Of a stretch of 63,317 bases of DNA, positions 16,451 through 23,939 are shown one piece after another. The notes under the pieces were generated by a model that saw only the letters and a list, made by a program, of their open reading frames with translations, did not search any database and was not told where the DNA came from. Position 1 is the stretch's first letter, and every line of letters begins with the position of its first letter. Source of the stretch: an uncultured Corynebacterium sp. (lineage in GTDB: Bacteria > Actinomycetota > Actinomycetes > Mycobacteriales > Mycobacteriaceae); NCBI GenBank assembly GCA_943914355.1, contig CALUBS010000014.1, positions 1 to 63,317 of the forward strand, read 5' to 3'. The position numbers and the translations under genes were made by a program.

Positions 16451-17152
16451 CTAGTCCTTGCTCAAGGAGATGCGCAGGTTGATCTCGCCTTCCTCGGCAA
16501 CCTTTGCTGCCAGCATGTCTGGCGTCTCCACGTTGTAGTCCAGGCGGTTAATCGGAACGTCTCCGCCAATGATGATATCGTCACCGTCACGCAGGACATC
16601 GAACTCGTGGGTGATTTCGTGTGTTTTATCCTTGATCGTGAGGTCACCAGTGAGATTAACGGAGCCGATGGTGCCGTCTTCGGGGACATCGGCAAGCGAG
16701 GCAGGCTTAGTAAGTGTGAAGGAAGACTCTGGGAAATCTGAAGTCTTAAAGAGCTTGGACTTCATGTTTTGGTCGCGGACCTTCTTGTCCGTGGTGAGGG
16801 CATCCATATTGACCGTAATGGTGGCGGATTCCAGCGTGGAATCGGAAATCTCCGCCTGGCCGGTAACCTCCGTGGTCGATCCAGAGGTGGACGTCCTTTC
16901 CGCCGGTAGAACCTCGTCGAAGGTAAAGCCCACCGAGGTGTGATTATCGGCGCGGCCCTTGGCCACGGACCAGGAACCCTCGAGCGGAGTTGAGGCTGCC
17001 TCGGCGCCATCGGCAGTCACGGGCTCTGTCTTGACGCCGCCGCTTTTGAAAAGCGAGTACACAATCGGGCCGATCGCTACGGCGGTAAGCACGAGGATTA
17101 AAACCACGAAGATGGAAACGACGAGTTTCCGGTTATAAAAAAGCTTTTTCAT
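16451..17152 (-). CDS. YceI-family lipocalin-like protein, membrane-anchored
   Basis: 233 residues. A basic start (MKKLFYNRK) precedes one membrane helix (about residues 10-33). After a linker, the YceI beta-barrel domain runs from about residue 58 to the end: GSWSVAKGRADNHTSVGFTFDEV, VNMDALTTDKKVRDQNMKS, FPESSFTL, GDLTIKDKTHEITHEFDV. Family members bind polyisoprenoid or other amphiphilic ligands. Here the domain would sit outside the membrane, where long isoprenoid carriers and menaquinone are available. The gene follows the zinc-ribbon gene by three bases and is followed by a coupled small membrane protein. Confidence 0.88.
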   Translation of the reverse strand: MKKLFYNRKLVVSIFVVLILVLTAVAIGPIVYSLFKSGGVKTEPVTADGAEAASTPLEGSWSVAKGRADNHTSVGFTFDEVLPAERTSTSGSTTEVTGQAEISDSTLESATITVNMDALTTDKKVRDQNMKSKLFKTSDFPESSFTLTKPASLADVPEDGTIGSVNLTGDLTIKDKTHEITHEFDVLRDGDDIIIGGDVPINRLDYNVETPDMLAAKVAEEGEINLRISLSKD

Positions 17153-17155
17153 CTA

Positions 17156-17497
17156 CTATCGAAGTCCTTCTAAACGCCGAGCCAGCGAAATAAGCTCCTC
17201 ACACAGACTGGAAAGCTCTTCCGCGCTCGCGCCTTCTTCTGCGGCGGTTTGAATGTCTTCTGCGGAACACCGCAATTCAAAAAGGCCGTCGCGCAAACCT
17301 TGCACTTTATCTGGGCTTAAGATTACTGCATCGGCAGGAATATCCGTGCCACTAACATTGTTTCTTTGTTCATAAGCACGCTGTTTGCACGAGGCGCTGC
17401 AAAACTTACGTGGTCGTCCCCTACCGCCTTGGTCAATATCCTTTCCACACCATTGGCAGGAACCGACATTGCTTTCACGACTAGCTGTACGGATCAC
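17156..17497 (-). CDS. Small zinc-ribbon protein
   Basis: About 113 residues. Near the N-terminus is a Cys cluster CQWCGKDIDQGGRGRPRKFC..SC, a likely zinc site of the FCS type found in many actinobacterial small proteins. The RGRPRK segment and KQRAYEQR could contact nucleic acid. The C-terminal half is acidic and helical. A TAAAGT -10 box precedes a GTG at 17497 by seven bases, suggesting a leaderless start there. A GTG three codons upstream overlaps the box and is less likely. First gene of the YceI operon. Function unknown; regulation is a guess. Confidence 0.65.
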   Translation of the reverse strand: MIRTASRESNVGSCQWCGKDIDQGGRGRPRKFCSASCKQRAYEQRNNVSGTDIPADAVILSPDKVQGLRDGLFELRCSAEDIQTAAEEGASAEELSSLCEELISLARRLEGLR

Positions 17498-17530
17498 TAG
17501 ATACACTTTAGTCCATTAAACGGCGGGCTG

Positions 17531-17561
17531 GGAACAATACCGCGTGGGTGTTCGTTATAAT
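17531..17561 (+). promoter_or_regulatory. rbpA promoter: SigH/SigR-type elements overlapping a TATAAT box
   Basis: GGAAC (17531-17535) is separated by 18 bases from GTT (17554-17556), matching the GGAAY-N18-GTT pattern of thiol-stress sigma factors (SigH/SigR). A consensus housekeeping -10 box, TATAAT (17556-17561), overlaps the GTT. rbpA could thus be read by both sigma factors, as is known for rbpA under SigR in Streptomyces. Confidence 0.55.
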
Positions 17562-17624
17562 AAATAGCTCTTAGGCGAAACTATCGCCGTCAATCAGGGA
17601 TCTCTTTGAAAAGGATGATGTTGC

Positions 17625-18002
17625 ATGGCAGATCGCGTACTCCGTGGCAGCCGTATGGGTGCAGTCAGCTACGAAACTGACCGCGACCACGACCTCGCAC
17701 CGCGCCAGATGGTGAAATACCGCACGGACGATGGTGAAATTTATGAGGTGCCCTTTGCACATGAGGCAGAAATCCCTGAAGAATGGATGTGCAAGAATGG
17801 CAAGCTGGGCCACCTCGTAGAGGGCGAAGGCGTGGAAGCTAAGCCCATCAAGCCACCTCGCACCCACTGGGATATGCTGCGGGAGCGCCGTTCCATCGAG
17901 GAACTCGATGAGCTTTTGGAAGAGCGCATTAACCACCTGCGCTCCCGCCGTCGGACCGCTGCTCGCCTCCTCAAGGAGCAAGAGCAGCAGAAGAAGTCTT
18001 AA
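17625..18002 (+). CDS. rbpA: RNA polymerase-binding protein RbpA
   Basis: 125 residues. The N-terminal tail MADRVLRGSRMGAVSYE, the core domain (VKYRTDDGEIYEVPFAHEAEIPEEWMCKNG), the basic linker (KPPRTHWDMLRERRS) and the C-terminal sigma-interacting helix (IEELDELLEERINHLRSRR) all match RbpA. It binds RNA polymerase and the principal sigma factor and stabilises open complexes at actinobacterial promoters. AAAGGA lies nine bases before the ATG. A strong terminator follows, so the gene is monocistronic. Confidence 0.97.
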   Translation: MADRVLRGSRMGAVSYETDRDHDLAPRQMVKYRTDDGEIYEVPFAHEAEIPEEWMCKNGKLGHLVEGEGVEAKPIKPPRTHWDMLRERRSIEELDELLEERINHLRSRRRTAARLLKEQEQQKKS

Positions 18003-18025
18003 AGGCTCAAGCGGAATTAATTTAA

Positions 18026-18069
18026 GCCCGTACCCTGGCTGCCATATTGGCACGGGGTACGGGCTTTTT
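18026..18069 (+). terminator. rbpA terminator
   Basis: GCCCGTACCC pairs with GGGTACGGGC over a short loop and is followed by TTTTT. It lies 24 bases after the rbpA stop in the convergent gap with ppm1. Confidence 0.93.
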
Positions 18070-18080
18070 AGCTGCCTAGG

Positions 18081-18980
18081 TTATTTCTTCTTGGTCAGCT
18101 GGCCCACCTGGTGCTTGACCAAGTATCCCAGCTCATTGGCCAAATTGGTGGCCCAGCCCACACCGTTGCGCGCCTTCTGGCCAGCATTGTGAACGGAGCC
18201 GTGTTTGACCTCGTGGTCCGCCAGCTTGGACATCTCGCCGGCAAAATCTTTCACCTGCCCCGCGCGGTGGGCCACGCCCCACTTGGTTACCTCGAAGAGA
18301 GAGTCCTTGACAAAGGAACCATCCAGCTTGGACTCGCCGTACTCGCGCTCGGTGAAGGTGATGGGTACCTCGCGGATATCGTATCCAGCCTTGACTGCGC
18401 GGAAGGCCAAGTCCACCTGGAAGATGTAACCGGCCTTAGACAGCTCATCAAAGTCAATGTCTTCCAAGAGTTCGCGGCGGAAGGCGCGGTAGCCGGCGGT
18501 CATATCGGACAGGTCGGTACCGAGCGCGAAAGAGATGTAGAGGTTGCCCAAGCGGGACAGGTACTCGCGGGATGCCGGCCAATTGACGGTCTCGCCGCCC
18601 GGCACGTAGCGGGAACCGATAACGAGGTCCGCGCCCTTGTCAATCTCTTCCAGCAGCAGGTGCAGCTGTTCTGGGGCGTGGGAGCCATCAGCATCCATTT
18701 CACAAAGGACCTGGTAGTCGCGCTCCAGTCCCCATTCAAAGCCTGCGATATAGGCGCCCAAAAGGCCGCCCTTGCCCTCGCGGTGCAGCACGTGAATGTG
18801 GTCATCTTCTGCTGCGAAAGCATCGGCCTTCTCGCCGGTGCCGTCGGGGGAATTATCATCCACAACGAGGATGTGAACCTCTGGCAGCGCCTCGCGGACG
18901 CGGCCGGTAATCAGGGGAAGGTTTTCAATCTCGTTATACGTTGGGATGATAACCAGCGTCGCAGAATCAAGAGTGCTCAC
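18081..18980 (-). CDS. ppm1: Polyprenol monophosphomannose synthase
   Basis: 299 residues. A GT2 glycosyltransferase with LVIIPTYNEIENL at the start, VDDNSPDGTGEKAD, the metal-binding EMDADGSHAP and GSRYVPGG. It transfers mannose from GDP-mannose to polyprenol phosphate. The product supplies mannose for lipomannan, lipoarabinomannan and glycoprotein synthesis. A basic ~55-residue extension follows the catalytic domain and ends QVGQLTKKK. It lies 14 bp downstream of lnt; the two proteins are adjacent or fused in other Corynebacteriales, where Ppm2/Lnt anchors Ppm1 at the membrane. Confidence 0.93.
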   Translation of the reverse strand: MSTLDSATLVIIPTYNEIENLPLITGRVREALPEVHILVVDDNSPDGTGEKADAFAAEDDHIHVLHREGKGGLLGAYIAGFEWGLERDYQVLCEMDADGSHAPEQLHLLLEEIDKGADLVIGSRYVPGGETVNWPASREYLSRLGNLYISFALGTDLSDMTAGYRAFRRELLEDIDFDELSKAGYIFQVDLAFRAVKAGYDIREVPITFTEREYGESKLDGSFVKDSLFEVTKWGVAHRAGQVKDFAGEMSKLADHEVKHGSVHNAGQKARNGVGWATNLANELGYLVKHQVGQLTKKK

Positions 18981-18994
18981 AGTAATTAATGCTC

Positions 18995-20512
18995 CTACTT
19001 TTCTTTAGCGCCGACACCGCGAGGTGTACGACCCAATCGGTTGGTACGCACGGCAACGAGTGCGCAGACGGTACCAATAATAACCATCAGCCACTGCATG
19101 AGCGAACCGTAGCGCACCGAAAATGTTTCACCGGTTTTTAGAGGCAGGCTTTCTACCAGTGTCGCGGGCTCAAATAGCTCCGTGGATTGGCTCACGCTAC
19201 CATCTGGGTGCACGAGTGCGGAGACTCCAGAGGTGGCTGCAACCACGACGGCGCGGTCGGTTTCGAGCGCCCGCAGCCTGCTCATGGCCAGCTGCTGGTA
19301 CGTCATATCGGAAAAGCCGAACGTGGCGTTATTGGTTGGCGTCGTAAGAATCTGCGCACCGTTTTTGATGGATTCGTGGAAGGCATTATCGAAGGAGACC
19401 TCGTAGCAGGTCGCCACACCTACCGCGACGGAATTCATGGAGACCACACCGGGCCCGTCCCCTGCCTTGAAATCACCAGCAAGGTCAACGTAGTCAGAGA
19501 AATGCGCGAAGAAGTCCCGCATGGGCATGGTCTCACCGAACGGTTGCAGGTACTTCTTATGGTGGTGATCGCCCACACCGTGGCCGGGGGCAAAGACTTG
19601 CATGGTATTGCGCGCGCCCACCTCATCGCGGGTGGCGGTACCGACCAACACGGGAGCGTCGATGGCATCGACGGCACCGCTAATGGCCTGGGCTGCTTCG
19701 CCGTCGCGGAAAGGATCGATATCGGAAGAATTTTCCGGCCAGATCACCAGATCTATATCGTCTTCGCGGCGCGCGAGTTTCTCCGTTTCCTGGACGTGGT
19801 TATTCAGGACCGCGCGACGCTGCCCAGCGAAGTCCAAACCGCTGCGCGGCACGTTTCCTTGGATGGCCGCTACCTTGGTATCGCCAACCTTGGTATCTGC
19901 GGGATCGATGCCGCGCCCAGCCGCGAGTCCCGCAACGAGCGGGAGGATGAGCGCGGCGCCAGCAGCGATCTTTACCCGCCCACCGCGCAGCAATAAGCCG
20001 GCAAGGCCGCAGGCACACAATGCCGTTGCCACCGTAATCAGCGAGGTCCCGCCCCACGGCGCGAGATTGGCTAAGGGCCCTTCAATTTGTCCCCATGCCA
20101 GTTTGACCCAAGGGAAGCCGCCAAAGGGCACCGAGGAACGCAGGACCTCTACGGCGAGGTACACGAAGGGAAAGACCAGGAATCCGTATCGCCACCGCGC
20201 CACAGCGGCCCCGAATATCCCTAAAAGGACCGCATATACCGAAAGCCAGATAGCAAGCGCCGCATAGGGAACGGTGCCCACCAACTCGCCAATCCAGGGC
20301 AGGCTCAGCAGGTACAGGATCAGCCCGTGTGTCACCGCCAACAGGGCGCCTAAGGAACCGCGCACCTGCCGGTCACGCCACGGCATCAGGCTCACATACA
20401 GCAGGGCGATGCCAATAATCGCGCCCCACCACCAGCCGCGCGGCTCAACAGCGGTAAAGGTCAGCGCACCAGAGATGCCCGCTATGACCAAGCGGGCGAA
20501 AAATATGGCCAC
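18995..20512 (-). CDS. lnt: Apolipoprotein N-acyltransferase
   Basis: 505 residues. Several N-terminal membrane helices (to about residue 205) precede a carbon-nitrogen hydrolase domain with the Glu-Lys-Cys triad visible as WPENSSD, HKKYLQPFGE and GVATCYEVSFDN. A final membrane helix ends the protein. It adds a third acyl chain to the N-terminal Cys of lipoproteins, such as the one at 48.0 kb. The start is a GTG directly after the fxsA stop (TAAGTG), with AGGA upstream, indicating translational coupling. The hydrolase domain faces outside. Confidence 0.94.
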   Translation of the reverse strand: MAIFFARLVIAGISGALTFTAVEPRGWWWGAIIGIALLYVSLMPWRDRQVRGSLGALLAVTHGLILYLLSLPWIGELVGTVPYAALAIWLSVYAVLLGIFGAAVARWRYGFLVFPFVYLAVEVLRSSVPFGGFPWVKLAWGQIEGPLANLAPWGGTSLITVATALCACGLAGLLLRGGRVKIAAGAALILPLVAGLAAGRGIDPADTKVGDTKVAAIQGNVPRSGLDFAGQRRAVLNNHVQETEKLARREDDIDLVIWPENSSDIDPFRDGEAAQAISGAVDAIDAPVLVGTATRDEVGARNTMQVFAPGHGVGDHHHKKYLQPFGETMPMRDFFAHFSDYVDLAGDFKAGDGPGVVSMNSVAVGVATCYEVSFDNAFHESIKNGAQILTTPTNNATFGFSDMTYQQLAMSRLRALETDRAVVVAATSGVSALVHPDGSVSQSTELFEPATLVESLPLKTGETFSVRYGSLMQWLMVIIGTVCALVAVRTNRLGRTPRGVGAKEK

Positions 20513-21124
20513 TTATTTTCCATCCTGCGAATTATCATCGCCGCGGGGACCGAAGTCATCAGGATCTAGGTTCTCGGACCAGTTGCGCAGCTCTTCCTCG
20601 TCGATTACCTCGTGGGAGTCGCTCTGACCAGACGATTGCCCAAAAGCCTGTCCAAAAGATTGCCCCGAGGCCTGCCCAAAGGATCCAAAATTGCCATAGC
20701 TATCGTGCTGCTGCGCCATGGGCGATGCCTCGTAGATGCGCACACCCATCTTCTCTACCTTGCGGTAGATGGATACGGCCATAAACTTTCGAAAGAGCGA
20801 CCGCGTTGGGGCGAAGATGAGCAGGATCCCCATAAAACTAGTCAAAAATCCGGGCAGGGACAGCAGCATGCCACCGGCCAGGGTGAGGCCCACATTCCCG
20901 GCGGTTTTGCCCATATCGTTATCGCGGACGTAGTAGGTCCCGTCACCGGCCTGCTCTACTTGTTTACCCATCAACCGGCGCACCTCGATGCCGGCGATGG
21001 ACATACCAAAGAACATGGTGATGAACAGGGCAATGAGCGCCCAAAAGACGCCAATCCACTCGGCGACGGCCCAAAACGCTAGGGTTTCCGCCAGCATATA
21101 GAGGACGAGATATAAAAACGGCAT
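20513..21124 (-). CDS. FxsA-family membrane protein with Gln/Gly/Ser-rich tail
   Basis: 203 residues from the ATG at 21124. Two adjacent helix pairs (about residues 1-45 and 75-110) match FxsA-family cytoplasmic-membrane proteins, named after the E. coli protein that relieves phage F-exclusion. After the membrane part is a hydrophilic stretch with a repetitive low-complexity tail, FGSFGQASGQSFGQAFGQSS (about residues 158-177), then an acidic end. The function of FxsA proteins is poorly known. It is the first gene of an fxsA-lnt-ppm1 operon. Confidence 0.85.
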   Translation of the reverse strand: MPFLYLVLYMLAETLAFWAVAEWIGVFWALIALFITMFFGMSIAGIEVRRLMGKQVEQAGDGTYYVRDNDMGKTAGNVGLTLAGGMLLSLPGFLTSFMGILLIFAPTRSLFRKFMAVSIYRKVEKMGVRIYEASPMAQQHDSYGNFGSFGQASGQSFGQAFGQSSGQSDSHEVIDEEELRNWSENLDPDDFGPRGDDNSQDGK

Positions 21125-21211
21125 AGCTTCCAGTTTAACGAGCAAAGCTGACGATATGCTGGCAACACTCGATCCCGGCGCAGGGCTTCTCACCGGCTAC
21201 ACTGGCAAGCT

Positions 21212-22039
21212 ATGCATTACCCCAAATTTTTCCAGCATCCCGAGTCCGGCACCTGCCTGCGCCTGCACGTTGTGGGCGGTTTTACCAGCCCTAATGATTG
21301 GATCCATTTGGGTTATTGCGCGGCGCACTGGGCCGATGGCAGCGTTTATATTCGCCCCAATTCCGCCATCGAGTTGCGGGGAGTTACAGACAAGGCCCAG
21401 CTTGCGGCGGAGCTGGATAAATTAGAGCTGCTAAGCTTCCACATTCCTGTGCTGGCCTCTCCCCTTTCTGCCGCGGCGAAGCAAGCCGCGCGCCAGCTGA
21501 CCACGCACCTGAATACCGAACAGCCGGGCTTAGAGTCGCTCGCGATTACCGCTGCCGCCGACGATCTACCGGTTTCTGCCGCGCAGGTTAGTATGCAGCT
21601 GCTTGACGATGCCACCTTAAACATCACCCAGTCCCCCACCTCTGACCGGCCTACCGCGGGCCTCTCGCTTGCCGATGCCGCAGCCCACCTTCAACGTCTC
21701 GGTGCACAAAGCACCGAGACGAAGGGCACTCGGGCGAAGGGCACTGGGGCAAGTGGCGCGGAGCTTAACGCAGAACCTGGCCCCATTGGCTGGTTGGATG
21801 AGCACCAGGCAGAAGGCGTGGTCGACCTTGGTGCGGGGGTCTACCAAGGCGCCATCCCGGCGCAGTTCGCGCAGCTTATCGGTCAGCTAGAAGTGGACAT
21901 CACGGTCACCCCGTGGGGAGGCCTAGTCTTTCACGACATCGCAGAGGGCGATGCCGAGGTCGTCCTCCGCGTGCTCGCCCCGCGCGGTTTCATCTTCGAT
22001 ATCAATTCGCCCCTGCTACGGGAGGGCGAGGCCGGCTAA
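21212..22039 (+). CDS. CobG/sulfite-reductase-like protein lacking the Fe-S domain
   Basis: 275 residues. Two ferredoxin-like half-domains resemble the nitrite/sulfite reductase family, nearest to precorrin-3B synthase CobG: GTCLRLHVVGGF... with RPNSAIELRGVTD near residue 45, and a second LGAGVYQGAIPA...TVTPWGGLVFHDI near 210-245. The Cys-rich siroheme/4Fe-4S domain that normally follows is absent, and only two Cys occur, both near the N-terminus. A short Thr/Gly/Ala repeat sits near residue 170. A catalytic reductase role is unlikely; it may bind a tetrapyrrole or be a remnant. TACACT lies eight bases before the ATG, suggesting a leaderless mRNA. Confidence 0.65.
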   Translation: MHYPKFFQHPESGTCLRLHVVGGFTSPNDWIHLGYCAAHWADGSVYIRPNSAIELRGVTDKAQLAAELDKLELLSFHIPVLASPLSAAAKQAARQLTTHLNTEQPGLESLAITAAADDLPVSAAQVSMQLLDDATLNITQSPTSDRPTAGLSLADAAAHLQRLGAQSTETKGTRAKGTGASGAELNAEPGPIGWLDEHQAEGVVDLGAGVYQGAIPAQFAQLIGQLEVDITVTPWGGLVFHDIAEGDAEVVLRVLAPRGFIFDINSPLLREGEAG

Positions 22040-22782
22040 CGCGGCATGTGCCGCCACACGGGCCGGGGCACGAGCCGCATGACCCAGGCCAAGGCTTGCA
22101 GGGCCTTCGGGATCCACAGGGTGTGGCTGCGCGCCTGACCGCGGCGGTCGTCGTTGTCTATGCAGACAACGACGGCATCGGCGACATCGCCTGGCCGCAC
22201 CGATAGCGGGGCCGGTTTCATCCCCTGGGTCATGGACCCAATGACGAACCCGGGGCGCGCGGTAATCAGCCCGAGCCCACTGCCGTGCAGTCTGTCCGCA
22301 AGGCCCTGGCAAAAAGCATCCAGCCCAGCCTTGGTGGAACCGTAGACATAATTGGCACGCCGAGCCCGCCACCCAGCGATGGAGGAAAAGGCCACGATAT
22401 GGCCGCGCGGCATCGACTGCGCCGCTACCGTGAGCACGGAGACCTGGGCGGTGTAGTCGATGGTGGCGATCTGTGCCGCGTGGGACGGGTCGGTTTCCGC
22501 CTTATCTTGATCCCCTAGGATTCCGAAGGCGACCACAGTCAGCTCGATGGCGCCGACGCGTTCCTTGGCCTCGGTAAAGATCTGGCGGTGTTGGGAGAAA
22601 TCCTCCGCGTTAAAGGACAGCTGGTGGACGCTGCGTGCACCTGCGGCCTTAAGCTGGGCGGTAATCTCCTCCAGCCCGTGGGTCCCGCGGGCGGCGAGGA
22701 CGATGTCGTTACCGCGGGCCACGCGTCGGGCGATTTCGCCGCCGATATCGCTGCGCCCGCCCAGGATCAGTACGCCAGCCAC
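22036..22782 (-). CDS. DprE2-like short-chain dehydrogenase
   Basis: 248 residues. The SDR fold starts VLILGGRSDIGGEIARR and has the catalytic Tyr-Lys pair in NYVYGSTKAGLDAF with an upstream Ser in FSSIAGW. The sequence VVAFGILGDQD and the C-terminal RPGFVIGSMTQGMKPAPLSV resemble DprE2, which makes decaprenyl-phospho-arabinose with DprE1. No dprE1 is adjacent, so this may be a paralogue with another substrate. The start is a GTG. It overlaps the convergent CobG-like stop by four bases, and abuts the M24 peptidase gene upstream on the same strand. Confidence 0.8.
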   Translation of the reverse strand: MAGVLILGGRSDIGGEIARRVARGNDIVLAARGTHGLEEITAQLKAAGARSVHQLSFNAEDFSQHRQIFTEAKERVGAIELTVVAFGILGDQDKAETDPSHAAQIATIDYTAQVSVLTVAAQSMPRGHIVAFSSIAGWRARRANYVYGSTKAGLDAFCQGLADRLHGSGLGLITARPGFVIGSMTQGMKPAPLSVRPGDVADAVVVCIDNDDRRGQARSHTLWIPKALQALAWVMRLVPRPVWRHMPR

Positions 22783-23904
22783 TTAACGCACTTCGCGTTC
22801 AACGACGTTGAGGGACTTGTAGCCATCCTTGGTCAATACCACGATGTCTTCTAGGCGCATGCCCCACTGGCCTTCTAGGTAAATGCCTGGCTCAATGGAA
22901 AAGGCCATGCCCTCTTCCAGTGGCAGGTCATTTCCCTCCATGATGAAGGGCTCTTCGTGGGTCGAAAGGCCAATTCCGTGGCCGGTGCGGTGGACGAATT
23001 TATCGCCCCAGCCGGCATCGGCAATAGCCTTCCTCGCAACACCGTCGATTTCTTCGGCCGTGCTGCCGGGCTTGGCAGCGGCGCGGGCGGCCGCTTGGGC
23101 ATCGTAAAGCACCGCATAAGCGTCCTGGAAGTCCTGCGGCGCCTGGCTGAGATCGCCGCCTACGACGTAGGTGCGGGTGCAATCGGAGTGATAGCCGGAG
23201 GGCAAGGTACCCCCGAGATCCACGACAACGGGATCGCCCGCTGTCAGCTTCCGGTCAGAGAAGCTGTGGTGCGGATTGGCGCCATTCGGGCCAGAACCTA
23301 CGATGACAAAGTCAATGATGGAATGCTCTTTGAGGATGAGCTTTTCCAGTTCATGCGCTACCTCGGCCTCGGTGCGGCCGGGCTGCAGGAGCTCAGGAAC
23401 CTGGGCGTGCACGGCGTCGATAGCCTGGCCGGCCTTGCGCAGCTCCGCGATTTCCGCTTCGTCCTTGCGGGTGAAAAGCTCCGCGAGCGCATAGGTGGCA
23501 AGGACATAATCCGCCTCGGGCACGCGCGCCTGGAACTGCAGAATATGGTCTGCCGTCAGGGATTGTCCCAGCGCGACCTTCTTGATCGACGCAGCACCCT
23601 TGAGGGCGAGCTCGTAGGGATTATCGCCGTCATTCCACCCGCGCAGTTCCACATCGAGCTTGCCGACGGGCGCCGATTTAATATCCGTAATATCCGTATT
23701 CGGCGAGACTATCCACGGCGTACCGCTTTGGGGAACGGCTAACACCGTCAGGCGTTCGTGGGACGAGACCCACGAACCGGTCAGGTAGGCAAAATCAGGG
23801 CCGGTGCCAATCAGCAAAAGGTCAATGCCTTGCTGGGCGGCCGCTTCCTGCGCTGCCGAGAGCCGGCGCGAATATACTTCGGGAGAAAAAGCCTGAGTAG
23901 TCAT
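22783..23904 (-). CDS. M24-family aminopeptidase P/prolidase-type
   Basis: 373 residues. An N-terminal creatinase-like domain precedes the pita-bread catalytic domain. The five metal ligands are visible: Asp in VVDLGGTLPSGYHSD and the next Asp, His in HRTGHGIGLSTHEEP, Glu in FSIEPGIYLEG and Glu in MRLEDIVVL. It should cleave Xaa-Pro bonds in peptides using two divalent metal ions. No signal peptide. A TAGACT box lies seven bases before the ATG, so the mRNA is probably leaderless. The SDR gene starts immediately after its stop. Confidence 0.93.
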   Translation of the reverse strand: MTTQAFSPEVYSRRLSAAQEAAAQQGIDLLLIGTGPDFAYLTGSWVSSHERLTVLAVPQSGTPWIVSPNTDITDIKSAPVGKLDVELRGWNDGDNPYELALKGAASIKKVALGQSLTADHILQFQARVPEADYVLATYALAELFTRKDEAEIAELRKAGQAIDAVHAQVPELLQPGRTEAEVAHELEKLILKEHSIIDFVIVGSGPNGANPHHSFSDRKLTAGDPVVVDLGGTLPSGYHSDCTRTYVVGGDLSQAPQDFQDAYAVLYDAQAAARAAAKPGSTAEEIDGVARKAIADAGWGDKFVHRTGHGIGLSTHEEPFIMEGNDLPLEEGMAFSIEPGIYLEGQWGMRLEDIVVLTKDGYKSLNVVEREVR

Positions 23905-23939
23905 GCCCCACAGTCTACTAGTCAGTAGGACGGGCTAGC

